From the NCBI GenBank assembly GCA_015075635.1, contig JABTUA010000002.1:2546708-2610707 (forward strand): a stretch of 64,000 nucleotides of DNA, written 5' to 3'. Numbering within the stretch: the first letter of the stretch is position 1; each line of letters begins with the position of its first letter. The translations under genes were made by a program, and so were the position numbers. This stretch comes from Polyangiaceae bacterium. GTDB lineage: Bacteria > Myxococcota_A > Polyangia > Polyangiales > Polyangiaceae. The notes below the pieces were generated by a model. The model made no database searches. It was not told where the DNA came from and saw only the letters and a program-made list of their open reading frames with translations. Of this stretch, positions 31,754-40,001 are shown one piece after another.

Positions 31754-33628
31754 TCAGCGCAAGATCGGTTTGACGACGACGTCCACGCGGTCCTGCCCGA
31801 CCATGAACTCGCCCAGCGGAATCACCGTCCGGGTCTCGGAGCGGAACGAGTCGGGAGCGACCGAGGTGGTCGTGGGCCGGATGGCGTCCAGCGCGCCGGG
31901 GGGCAGGTGCTTGGCGACGCGACCCCTGTAAGCGACCGCGCCGTCCTGATCCTGGTACGAGACCACGATGCTCTTCACCGGGAAGAGCGGGTTCTGGAGG
32001 TTGCTCACCAGCTCCGGGACGTTCTCCGGATCCGCGAGCTCCTTGCGCTGGAGGTAGCCGGGCCCGATCTCCAGCGAGACGGTCCGACCGGCCAGGTGCT
32101 TGCCGAGCGGCACGCTGACGACCTTCGTGATCGGCTTGCCCGTGTAGGGGACGAGGGTCAGCTTGATGCGCGCGCTCTCGCCGGCGTCCACCTCGGGATC
32201 GAGGAGCTCGGCGCCGCGCAAGCGCAGGATCTCGCGCGCGTACTTGAGCTCGATCTCCATCTCCGCGCCTTCGATGATCACCGGCTCCCAGGTGTTGTTG
32301 AGCAAGCTGCCCACCGCGCGGGACAGGTTCGAGCGGATGAACTCGCCGGGGTCGGGCGTGCCGCCGATGCTCACGCCGAAGTCTTCGAGGGCGATGGTCC
32401 CGTGACCCTTCACGCGGAGCTTGCTCTTCGCGGTCCAGCTCACGTCCTGCTTCTCGTTCGCCGTCGCTTGCAGCGCGCTGCCGAGCGAGATGGCCAGGAA
32501 CGCCGGGGTCATGAACTTCTCGTGCGCGACCTCGAAATTCCACTCCTGGTCGGGCGCGCCGGGGACGCCCTTGATCTTCATCTTGACCGGGATGACCGGG
32601 GCCTTGGCCGAGTGCGAGACCACGATGCTGGCCTGGCGGTCGGCGACCAGCGCCCCCACTGGCCGCACCGGCATGCCGATCTTGAACGAGCGCATGTCGC
32701 TGGCGAGGAACCACAGCACGCGGCCGATGGCGGTGGGCAGCGCGGTAACCCCGGACTCCATCATCGGGTGCCCGAACGCCACGAGCTTGTCGCCCTCGAC
32801 GCGCGTCACCGTGCCGAGCCCCTGCGCGCTCATGTCGCCGCGGATCAGCTCGACGCCGATGGCACCGCCGTCCACGTATTTGGTCGGCGCGTCCTTCTCG
32901 ATCTCACCCCCGCCGCCGGCTTGCAGCGGCTCGAGCCCCAGCGGCGAGAGCAGCTCCTTGGCGAGCTCGACGGCTCCGCTGGTCATGCCGCCGATCATGA
33001 TCGGCGTCGAGACCGGCGTGGCCGAGCCCGAGCCACCGTGGGCCTTCTGCTGGCGCTTCGCCATCTGCTTGGCGTGCGCGCCCACGTCGTAGTCGGCGAG
33101 GCTGCCGGCAAAGCGGTTCTGGCTCGACCCGCGGGAGGCGTGCTTCTGCTTGGCTTTGTCGGCGCGCGGCAGCGCGTGGATCGGCCAGCCGTCGATGGTC
33201 TTCGGCAGCGGTCGCTCCATCTCGTCGAGCATGTTGCGGATCGGCGTCACGCCGGCGACCGGCTCCTTGCCGAAGGTCCAGCCGTAGGCGTAGGCGCCGA
33301 TCATTTTGCCGTTGACGTAGATGGGGCTGCCGCTCATGCCGGCGACGACCTTGACCACCTCGAGGCGGGGGTGCTTGGTCTTGACCAGGATCAGCTCCTG
33401 CCGGGGCCGGAAGTTCTTCAGCACGTCGATCACCTCGACGTCGAACTTCTCGGGCTTGGTGCCCTCGAACACGGTGAGGCCGTAGCCCTTCATGCCGGGC
33501 TTGATGTCCTTCACCGGCATCACGTCGGCACGGGTCGCGGTGCCCTCGGCCTGGGCGCTCCTGAGGACCGGGAGCGGTGCCAGGAGCCCGAACAGCGCCG
33601 AACAAGCTAGCAAGGTGGTGAAACGCAC
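31754..33628 (-). CDS. SpoIVB-type (S55) serine peptidase-domain protein
   Basis: A 624-residue exported protein starting at GTG 33628 (signal LLACSALFGLLAPLPVLRSAQA). The N-terminal domain matches SpoIVB S55 peptidases: KPGMKGYGLTVFEGTKPEKFDVEVIDVL, a His in KTKHPRLE (H86) and the nucleophile in GMSGSPIY (S99/S101). An HPMMESG segment recurs later, as in family members. The long C-terminal part has beta-rich repeats. In Bacillus, SpoIVB is a developmental signalling protease; the substrate here is unknown. The TAGACT box 8 nt upstream supports the GTG start. Confidence 0.85.
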   Translation of the reverse strand: MRFTTLLACSALFGLLAPLPVLRSAQAEGTATRADVMPVKDIKPGMKGYGLTVFEGTKPEKFDVEVIDVLKNFRPRQELILVKTKHPRLEVVKVVAGMSGSPIYVNGKMIGAYAYGWTFGKEPVAGVTPIRNMLDEMERPLPKTIDGWPIHALPRADKAKQKHASRGSSQNRFAGSLADYDVGAHAKQMAKRQQKAHGGSGSATPVSTPIMIGGMTSGAVELAKELLSPLGLEPLQAGGGGEIEKDAPTKYVDGGAIGVELIRGDMSAQGLGTVTRVEGDKLVAFGHPMMESGVTALPTAIGRVLWFLASDMRSFKIGMPVRPVGALVADRQASIVVSHSAKAPVIPVKMKIKGVPGAPDQEWNFEVAHEKFMTPAFLAISLGSALQATANEKQDVSWTAKSKLRVKGHGTIALEDFGVSIGGTPDPGEFIRSNLSRAVGSLLNNTWEPVIIEGAEMEIELKYAREILRLRGAELLDPEVDAGESARIKLTLVPYTGKPITKVVSVPLGKHLAGRTVSLEIGPGYLQRKELADPENVPELVSNLQNPLFPVKSIVVSYQDQDGAVAYRGRVAKHLPPGALDAIRPTTTSVAPDSFRSETRTVIPLGEFMVGQDRVDVVVKPILR

Positions 33629-33636
33629 GGTGGGGC

Positions 33637-33642
33637 AGTCTA
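33637..33642 (-). promoter_or_regulatory. TAGACT -10-like box, 8 nt before GTG 33628
   Basis: Minus-strand TAGACT with TGC just before it (extended -10). No Shine-Dalgarno precedes the GTG. Confidence 0.45.
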
Positions 33643-33720
33643 GCAGGGGACCGAGCGGGGGTTCCGAAAAGACGCGCCCCGGAAAATCTCGGGAAACATG
33701 GGGCCGCGGGGGATTTCGGC

Positions 33721-33726
33721 TAGGCT
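33721..33726 (+). promoter_or_regulatory. TAGGCT -10-like box, 10 nt before GTG 33737
   Basis: Candidate promoter of the small membrane protein/PilZ pair. An AAAGGG just before the GTG could be a weak Shine-Dalgarno. Confidence 0.35.
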
Positions 33727-33736
33727 CGAAAGGGTC

Positions 33737-33973
33737 GTGGACGCCGTGGTCCTGATCGCGCTCGTGGTCTCCTTCGCCGCCCTGGTGACGGCGCACGTCG
33801 CCCTGGCGTTCGGGCTGGCGCTCGCCCGGCCGCGCTGGCGGGGCCCGGTCGCGTTCCTGGTCCCGCCGCTGGCGCCCTACTGGGGAATGGAGGCCGGGAT
33901 GAAGCGCCGGGCCGCGATCTGGGTCACCGCGCTGGTGATCTACGCGCTGGCGCGCATCGTCGCGGAGCTGTGA
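33737..33973 (+). CDS. Small membrane protein
   Basis: A 78-residue protein (GTG 33737; an upstream in-frame ATG at 33698 is less likely because it precedes the promoter-like box). Two hydrophobic segments (about 4-27 and 56-75) flank a Pro-rich loop, VAFLVPPLAPYWGMEAG, with a basic KRRA turn. Its TGA overlaps the ATG of the PilZ gene by one base. A helper or anchor for the PilZ protein is possible but only from context. No family recognised. Confidence 0.6.
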   Translation: MDAVVLIALVVSFAALVTAHVALAFGLALARPRWRGPVAFLVPPLAPYWGMEAGMKRRAAIWVTALVIYALARIVAEL

Positions 33974-34560
33974 TGGAAGCGCTGGTCGCGGAGTTCGTCG
34001 CCTTCGTCCGCTCGCGCGCCATGCCGGAGCCCTTCGTGGCGGCCTACCAGCAGATCGCACGGCAGTTCTTGGCCGCCTTCCCAGGGGTTCCGCCCGAGCA
34101 CTTCGGCGTCGAAGAGGTGGACGCTTTCTTGCGCCGCGCCGAGCAGACCGGCGCCAGCGAGCAGCAGCTCAAGAACGCCCGCACCGCCACCGAGGCCCTG
34201 GTCTGGTACATGAAGAACCGAGCGCGGCCGTCGCTCCAGCCGCCGCCGGCGGCTGGCCCGCCGACGCGAACCGAGGAGCGCGTGTCGTTCATCCGCGACG
34301 TCCAGGTCGCGGACCTGGGCGCCTGCCGCAGCTCCGATCTGAGCTCCCGCGGCATCTTCATCGAGACGCTGGCGACCCTGAACGTCGGCGACGAGCTCGA
34401 GCTGTCGTTTCGCCTGGAGCACGAGGACCCTCCGGTCACGCTCTCGGCCCGCGTCGTGTACGCGCACCCGATGGGCGCGGGGCTGGCGTTTCGGCAGGTC
34501 GAGCCGCAGGTCCAGAGCCGCATCGACCGCTACCTGGCCATGGCGCGGGGCGGCGACTGA
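33973..34560 (+). CDS. PilZ-domain protein with helical N-terminal domain
   Basis: A 195-residue protein. Residues about 105-190 are a myxobacterial-type PilZ fold (DLSSRGIFIET, VGDELELSFRLE, LSARVVYAHPMGAGLAFRQV). The RxxxR arm of high-affinity c-di-GMP binders is not clear, so binding is uncertain. Residues 1-80 form four helices with a pattern reminiscent of the SAM-like core-binding domain of tyrosine recombinases (VDAFLRRAEQTGASEQQLKNA) but without the catalytic domain; this is tentative. ATG 33973 is used; a GTG one codon earlier is equally possible. Confidence 0.7.
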   Translation: MEALVAEFVAFVRSRAMPEPFVAAYQQIARQFLAAFPGVPPEHFGVEEVDAFLRRAEQTGASEQQLKNARTATEALVWYMKNRARPSLQPPPAAGPPTRTEERVSFIRDVQVADLGACRSSDLSSRGIFIETLATLNVGDELELSFRLEHEDPPVTLSARVVYAHPMGAGLAFRQVEPQVQSRIDRYLAMARGGD

Positions 34561-34580
34561 GCCGGTGCCGGCGGCGCGCA

Positions 34581-34610
34581 TTGCCGTGCAGTCTCGGCGC
34601 GAGCTAGCCT
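34581..34610 (+). promoter_or_regulatory. TTGCCG-N18-TAGCCT promoter before the FGE-kinase gene
   Basis: -35-like TTGCCG (34581-34586), 18-bp spacer, -10-like TAGCCT (34605-34610), ending 8 nt before ATG 34619. No Shine-Dalgarno; fits a leaderless mRNA. Confidence 0.45.
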
Positions 34611-34618
34611 CCGGCCGC

Positions 34619-37123
34619 ATGCCAGAGGGTCCCGAGGGGAATCGCCGGGCGCTCGCCCCGGCGGACGTCGCGCGCACGCTGCTCCGCGATCGGGTGGCGA
34701 CCTTGCCGGCCGGCGACGCGGTCACCCTCGACGCCGGAGCCGAGAGCGGACCGCGCCCTTCGGTGCACCAGGTGCTGACCGTGGACGCCTCGTCGGCGCC
34801 GCCCGCGGCTCTGCCGAAGTCTGCCGGAACGGTGCGCTACGAGCTGCTCGGCGAGCTCGGCAAAGGCGGCATGGGCCGCGTGGACGAGGTCTTCGACCGC
34901 GTGCTCGGGCGGCCGGTGGCGCAGAAGCGTCTCTTGCGCGTGGCGGACTCGGATCACGCGACGATGCTGGTGTCGGAGGCGCAGACCTGCGCGCAGCTCG
35001 AGCACCCGTCGATCGTGCCGGTGTACGACCTGGACGCCGCGGACGACGGCCGCCCCTTCTACACCATGCGCGTGGTGCGCGGCCGCTCGCTGCGCGAGGT
35101 TCTCGAAGACAACAACGGCACGAACCGCGATCGCGTCCCGCTGGCGCAGCTGCTCGGCATCTTTCGCCAGGTGTGCCTGGCGGTGGACTACGCCCACAGC
35201 CGCGGCGTGGTGCACCGCGATCTGAAGCCCGACAACATCGCGGTCGGCGAGTTCGGCGAGGTCTACGTGGTGGACTGGGGCATCGCCCACCTGATCGAGG
35301 GCAGCGACGTGCGCCGCAGCGGTTACGGGCCCAACATCGCCGGAACGCCGGCGTACATGCCGCCGGAGCAGCTGCTGGGCGAGGAGCTCGACGCGCGCAC
35401 CGACGTGTTCGCGCTCGGGGTGATCCTGTACGAGATCCTGTGCGGCCAGCGGCCCTTCCACGACGAGAGCATCCGCGGCGTGATGAGCCGCCGCCAGAAG
35501 CAGCTGGAAAAGCCGCCCAGCCAGGTCGAGCCGGGCTCCGGCGTGACGAGCTTCTTCGATGACCTCACGCTGGCCTGCCTGGCGCCGACGCGCACCGGCC
35601 GGCCCGGGCGGGCGCGCGTGCTGGCGAACGCCGTGGACGACTACCTGGACGCCGAGCGCACCCGCGTCGAGCGCGAGCGCGAGGCCCAGGCGTACGCCGA
35701 GGAGGGCAACGCCGCCCGGGCGCGGTTCGAGGCCCTGAGCCGGGAAGCGCGGGAGCTCGAGGAGCGGGCCGAGGCGCTCCTGGCAGACGCCAAGCCCTGG
35801 CACGACGCCGAGACGAAGCAGCCGGCGTGGGATCTCGCCACCCGGGCGCGCGAGCTGCGCGCCGAAGCGGCGCGGGAGCGCGCGCGCACCAGCGCCGCGT
35901 TCACCAGCGCGCTCGGGCGAGTGAGCGATCACGGGCCGGCCCGTCTCGGCCTCTCCCAGCTCTACTGGCATCAGTTCCTCGAGGCCGAGGAGGCCGGCGA
36001 CGAGCAACGCATGGCGCAGTACCTGGATCTCGCGCGCGCCTACGACGACGGCGAGCTGGCCGCCCAGCTCGCGAACCAGGGTGAGCTCGAGATCGTGTCG
36101 CGGCCCGCGGGGGCGGAGCTCAGCATCGCGCGCTACACGCGGCGCGGCCCGCTGCTGGTGCTCACCGACGGGCGCGAGCTCGGCTGCGCACCGGTGAACG
36201 CAGGCCTGTTTCCCGCTGGGTCGTACCTGGTCACGGCTACCCTCGGCGGGCGAGAGGTCCGGTACCCGCTGCTCATCCGGCGCGCAGAGCGCCACCTGCT
36301 CGACCTGCGCGTGCCCGAGCCGGGAGAGATCCCGGAGGGGATGGTGCTGGTGCCGGGGGGGCCGTTTCTGGGTGGCACCGGCGCGAAGCTCGAGCAGCTG
36401 GAGCTGCCGGACTTCGCCATCGGGCGCTTCCCGGTGACGCTGCGGGAGTACGGGGAGTACTTGAACGAGCTCGACGCGGAGGAGCGGAAGCTGCGCGTGC
36501 CGATCATCGACGGCATCGAGGCGTGGTCGGCGGAGACGCGGAGCTGGAACACGGAGCTCTGGGTGTCGGGAGACGCGCGCAGGTACCTGCCGCCAGGCCG
36601 GGAGCTCGACCTTCCGGTGGTGGGGATCCGCTGGAACGCGGCGCGCGCGTACGCGACCTGGTTGGCGAGGCGCACGGGCCGGCCGTATCGGCTGCCAACC
36701 GACAGCGAGTGGGAGAAGGCCATGCGGGGTGCGGACGGCCGGCCGTTCTCGATGGGCATGAAGCTGGACACGGCGTTCGCGAAATTGAGGGAGTCGAGGA
36801 ACGGACCGCCGCACCCAGAGCCGGTGGGCGCGTTCTTGCGGGACGAGTCGCCGTGCGGCGTGCGCGACCTGTGCGGCGGCGTCGGCGACTGGACCGAGAC
36901 GGCCGCGGACGGGCTTCCGCCGCCGGGTTTGACCGAAGCAGACAGTGGCAACGTGGACTACCGCGTGGTGGTCTGGCGGGGGGGAAGCTGGTCCACCGCG
37001 ACCGCAACCTCACCCATGCGCTACACCCAGGCCGTTCGGCAACACGGCGCCTGGATCGGGCTGCGACTGGTGCTGACTCTCGCGCCCGAGTCGAGCTCGA
37101 GGATGGCGACCGAGCGGTCGTGA
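34619..37123 (+). CDS. Ser/Thr protein kinase fused to a formylglycine-generating-enzyme-type domain
   Basis: An 834-residue fusion. Kinase domain about 75-330: GKGGMGRVDEV loop, VAQKRL Lys, HRDLKPDNIAV, VVDWGIAH (DWG, not DFG) and GTPAYMPPEQ. Residues about 345-440 are a charged coiled coil. After a PEGA-like segment (LEIVSRPAGAEL), residues about 570-825 form an FGE/SUMF1-type domain: EGMVLVPGGPFLGG, IGRFPVTLREYGEYL, PVVGIRWNAARAYATWLARRTGRPYRLPTDSEWEKA, and CGGVGDWTE. This domain class includes formylglycine generation, ergothioneine synthesis and plain binding folds; the Cys pair of true FGE is not evident. A sensing or effector role is inferred. Confidence 0.88.
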   Translation: MPEGPEGNRRALAPADVARTLLRDRVATLPAGDAVTLDAGAESGPRPSVHQVLTVDASSAPPAALPKSAGTVRYELLGELGKGGMGRVDEVFDRVLGRPVAQKRLLRVADSDHATMLVSEAQTCAQLEHPSIVPVYDLDAADDGRPFYTMRVVRGRSLREVLEDNNGTNRDRVPLAQLLGIFRQVCLAVDYAHSRGVVHRDLKPDNIAVGEFGEVYVVDWGIAHLIEGSDVRRSGYGPNIAGTPAYMPPEQLLGEELDARTDVFALGVILYEILCGQRPFHDESIRGVMSRRQKQLEKPPSQVEPGSGVTSFFDDLTLACLAPTRTGRPGRARVLANAVDDYLDAERTRVEREREAQAYAEEGNAARARFEALSREARELEERAEALLADAKPWHDAETKQPAWDLATRARELRAEAARERARTSAAFTSALGRVSDHGPARLGLSQLYWHQFLEAEEAGDEQRMAQYLDLARAYDDGELAAQLANQGELEIVSRPAGAELSIARYTRRGPLLVLTDGRELGCAPVNAGLFPAGSYLVTATLGGREVRYPLLIRRAERHLLDLRVPEPGEIPEGMVLVPGGPFLGGTGAKLEQLELPDFAIGRFPVTLREYGEYLNELDAEERKLRVPIIDGIEAWSAETRSWNTELWVSGDARRYLPPGRELDLPVVGIRWNAARAYATWLARRTGRPYRLPTDSEWEKAMRGADGRPFSMGMKLDTAFAKLRESRNGPPHPEPVGAFLRDESPCGVRDLCGGVGDWTETAADGLPPPGLTEADSGNVDYRVVVWRGGSWSTATATSPMRYTQAVRQHGAWIGLRLVLTLAPESSSRMATERS

Positions 37124-37238
37124 CGCTTCTCACTTGCGTTTCGCTCCGCCTCCGGCTCGACTTGCGGCCCGTCCAGCTCAACGAGGGAGCACCGGCGCCC
37201 GCGAGGACGGCGCGTGGCCGGTGCGAGAGGAAGCGAGC

Positions 37239-37478
37239 ATGCCCACCGACGTAGACATCGACGACCGCGACGAGACCGCCACCGACGGCCCCGGGATCAT
37301 CCGCCGTCTGAACAAGGTGCTGGCCATCCAGCAGAAAGTGACCGCCCGGCTCGAGCGCATCAAGCCCAACATCCCGAACCCCGGCCCGCCGGAGCTGCCC
37401 ACGGTGGTCAATTCGATCATCACCGAGGCGCAGAAGTCGATCAGCATCGCGCAGTCGATGCTGACCCGCGACGGCTGA
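37239..37478 (+). CDS. Small hypothetical protein
   Basis: A 79-residue soluble protein with an acidic start (TDVDIDDRDE), a helical middle (IIRRLNKVLAIQQKVTARLERI) and a second amphipathic helix at the end (VVNSIITEAQKSISIAQSML). A good Shine-Dalgarno (GAGAGGAAG) precedes ATG 37239, and a rho-independent terminator follows. The family is unknown to me. It stands alone between the FGE-kinase and a converging lipoprotein gene. Confidence 0.6.
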   Translation: MPTDVDIDDRDETATDGPGIIRRLNKVLAIQQKVTARLERIKPNIPNPGPPELPTVVNSIITEAQKSISIAQSMLTRDG

Positions 37479-37498
37479 ACGTCAGCGCGCCCATCTTC

Positions 37499-37538
37499 CG
37501 AGCCCGCGGCGCCGAGCGTCGCGGGCTCGAGTCTTTTC
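37499..37538 (+). terminator. Rho-independent terminator
   Basis: Perfect 10-bp stem (CGAGCCCGCG / CGCGGGCTCG) with an 11-nt loop, followed by a T-rich TCTTTTC tail, 21 bases after the stop of the 79-residue gene. The rest of the 37479-37697 gap shows nothing recognisable. Confidence 0.7.
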
Positions 37539-37697
37539 GGCGGTCAGCCCACGCCGAACAGCTCGACTGTACCCGCTACGATGTCCGCGGACCGTCGTTT
37601 CCGCGAGCGCAGGCGCGGGGATTGGGTCGCACACTGACGGGCTCTGGCTCGACGCGCCGGGCTTCGCAGCTCAGCGCGCACGTGGCAGAGGTGCGCC

Positions 37698-38390
37698 TTA
37701 CTTCCGCACGGCCTTCGCGGGCGTGAGCGGGTTCACCCGCTCGAAGGCCTCGGTCAAGAAGCGATCGCGCACCTTGCGGGCCTGCTCCGGCTGATCGCGC
37801 CAGGGCACGGCGACGGCGTAGATCAGGCAGGCGTCCGGGTAGGCCGGATAGGCCGCCCAGGCGGCGGAGAACTCCCGGCGCGAGAAGCCCACGTCGGCGT
37901 AGCCGTCCACGAAATGGATGCTCAGAGGCTTGTCGCGCCACTTGGCGCTGCGCTCGCCGATGGCGTCGAGCTTGGGCTCGAAGGACTTCGACTGGGTGCG
38001 GGCCCAGGACTCGAAGCGCCGGATGCAGGTCTTGCTGTCGGTCGGCACGCCCGGCTCGACGTCGTGCACGAAGGCCAGCGCGATCACGTGGTGATCGTCG
38101 CCGTAGCGGAAGCCCAGGAAGTGATCCACGCCCCAGTAGCGCACGCGCTTCCACTTGGGCGTGTCGGGCAGCGGCACCAGGAGCTGGTTGTCCTTGTCGT
38201 CGCGCTCGCCCCAGGGCTCCGTCACCTGACGCTCGAGGGCGGCCCAGTGCGGGTCGTGGGCGTCACCGCCGGGCTCGGCGACGGTCACCGTGTTCGGCCG
38301 CGGCGGGACGCCCGGGGGCTGGCTGGGCGCGCCCGTGGACCCGCAGCCGACGCCGAGGAGCGCAGCGACGAAGACGAGCGCGCGGGCCAT
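37698..38390 (-). CDS. Lipoprotein of unknown function
   Basis: A 230-residue lipoprotein from ATG 38390: signal and lipobox VFVAALLGVGC, a short Pro/Gly-rich linker, then a globular domain with SIHFVDGYADVGFSRREF and CLIYAVAVPWRD. The domain is well ordered by composition (mixed alpha/beta, three Cys) but the family is not recognised. It lies downstream of another small minus-strand lipoprotein gene with a 55-base gap. Confidence 0.7.
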   Translation of the reverse strand: MARALVFVAALLGVGCGSTGAPSQPPGVPPRPNTVTVAEPGGDAHDPHWAALERQVTEPWGERDDKDNQLLVPLPDTPKWKRVRYWGVDHFLGFRYGDDHHVIALAFVHDVEPGVPTDSKTCIRRFESWARTQSKSFEPKLDAIGERSAKWRDKPLSIHFVDGYADVGFSRREFSAAWAAYPAYPDACLIYAVAVPWRDQPEQARKVRDRFLTEAFERVNPLTPAKAVRK

Positions 38391-38445
38391 GCGGGTTGGA
38401 CGGGCCACCAGAGACAATGATGGACCGGCCGCCGGCGGGCGCCAA

Positions 38446-38856
38446 CTACGGCCCGGCCTGGCACAGCTTGTCCAGCGGCCAGCGCTCCTTCTGGGCCATC
38501 TTCCTGAGCTCCGGCTCGGCTTCCGCCAGGGTCTTGCCGCTCTTCCAGAGCGCGATGCACTTGGCCTCGACGTGGTTCAGGTTCGGCCCGCGATCGGCGA
38601 CGTAACCGGTGGCGTAGGGGCCGAAGCGCGAGCAGCAGGTCTTCAGGCGCGCGTCGCGCGCGCCCGCGTCGTCGGGCGGCGCCGCGTCCTCGGGGCTCGC
38701 CGCCTCCTCCTCGGCCGGGGCGGCGTCGACGGGCGGCGCGTTCGTCAGGGCCGGCGCGCTCGACACGATGGGCGCGGCGCTCGCCTCGACCGGCTCCGGC
38801 TTCGCAGCAGGTGGGCCCTGACAGGCGACCGCGAGGAGCACGACCCAGAGCCGCAT
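38446..38856 (-). CDS. Small lipoprotein
   Basis: A 136-residue lipoprotein (signal LWVVLLAVAC), an Ala/Pro/Glu-rich linker to about residue 70, then a short domain with four Cys (TCCSRFGPYATGYV, HVEAKCIAL, LDKLCQAGP). Function unknown. It may share transcription with the neighbouring Tat-DUF362 gene upstream (43 bases away). Confidence 0.65.
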   Translation of the reverse strand: MRLWVVLLAVACQGPPAAKPEPVEASAAPIVSSAPALTNAPPVDAAPAEEEAASPEDAAPPDDAGARDARLKTCCSRFGPYATGYVADRGPNLNHVEAKCIALWKSGKTLAEAEPELRKMAQKERWPLDKLCQAGP

Positions 38857-38899
38857 GGGACGAAGGATCGCGCGAACCGGCCCGAGCCGTCCAGCCCGG

Positions 38900-39964
38900 T
38901 CAGACCTCGAAGGTCTTGAGGCGGATTGCGTTCGGATCGGCCACGCCGAGCCCGAGCTCACCCGCCGTGCGGATGTAGCGGGGCTCGCGCTTGCTGTCCT
39001 TCAGGCTCTTCAGGTTCTTTTCCTTGCGCAGCGCGTCCACGAGCTGCCAGCCCACGGTGTCCATCGCCACCGGATCGGTCGCCACGTAGACCGAGCCCTG
39101 GAGCAGCCGGGTGTTCGGATCCTTGTCCAGCGGGCCCTTGTCGTAGGTGACCTTGAAGGCGTCGGTGATGTGCAGCCGCACGCGGCTGGTCACGATCGGA
39201 TGGTTGTAGAGCATCGCGATCTGGGGGCTCGCCTGGTGGGCGTGGTGATGGTGGGGGTTGTTGATGGTGCCGTGGGTGATGTTCTTGAGCGTGCCGGTGT
39301 AGCCGCAGATCGAGTGATCTTTGATCTGAGTCATGTCGATGACGGCCGTGGCCTCGAGCAGCTGCTTGCAGTATTTCGTGCCGACGCCCTGGTAGACCTT
39401 GATCTCCGGCATCGGGTGGTCGTTGTTGTTGTGCGTCGCGGTGCGCACGCCTGCGGGGAGCTTGAACTGCCGCACGTTGACCCGACAGCCCGACAAGTAA
39501 GACGGGTACTGCTCGAAGACCATCACCTTGTCCGGCGGCACACCCAGGGCGATGACGGCCTCGACCACCGGCAAGATGAGCTCGAAGTTCACCGCCATGG
39601 TCGCGCCCTTCTGACCGGCGATGCCGTTGGGCTTGATGGCGACGACGTCGTCCTTGCTGATGAACTTCTTCATCGCCTCGACCAGGTTCGAGGCGCCGGT
39701 GAGCTCCATCATCGCCTTCTCGAGCAGGCGCTTGGCGACGTCGGCCTTCGGCCAGAGCAGGTTCGGCTGCATGGTCGCCTTGAAGTCGCCCTTGGCGCTG
39801 ACCTTCACGACCTTGCCGGGCACGTCGAGGGCCACGAAGCTCTTCGGCGTCTTGGCGACCAGCGGCGAGGGCTCCTGGGCGAAGGCGACCTTGCCCAGCG
39901 TCGTGGTGGCGGCAGCGGCAGCGGCCGCGCCGGCGAGCAGAGAGCGGCGGGATACCGAGGTCAT
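38900..39964 (-). CDS. Tat-exported DUF362 domain protein
   Basis: A 354-residue protein with a twin-arginine signal (SRRSLLAGAAAAAAA, cleavage near AFA) and a DUF362 body: DDVVAIKPNGIAG at about 105, a TQIKDH block with Cys (HSICGYTGTLKN), repeated His (NPHHHHAHQ) and DPVAMDTVGWQLV near the end. Tat export suggests folding, possibly with a bound cofactor, before transport. Unlike the cytoplasmic DUF362 protein at 4283 it lacks the Cys-rich C-terminal extension. Function unknown. Confidence 0.85.
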   Translation of the reverse strand: MTSVSRRSLLAGAAAAAAATTTLGKVAFAQEPSPLVAKTPKSFVALDVPGKVVKVSAKGDFKATMQPNLLWPKADVAKRLLEKAMMELTGASNLVEAMKKFISKDDVVAIKPNGIAGQKGATMAVNFELILPVVEAVIALGVPPDKVMVFEQYPSYLSGCRVNVRQFKLPAGVRTATHNNNDHPMPEIKVYQGVGTKYCKQLLEATAVIDMTQIKDHSICGYTGTLKNITHGTINNPHHHHAHQASPQIAMLYNHPIVTSRVRLHITDAFKVTYDKGPLDKDPNTRLLQGSVYVATDPVAMDTVGWQLVDALRKEKNLKSLKDSKREPRYIRTAGELGLGVADPNAIRLKTFEV

Positions 39965-40001
39965 GCCTTCTCGGGTAACACGCGGTTCGAGGTCCCGCAA
40001 A

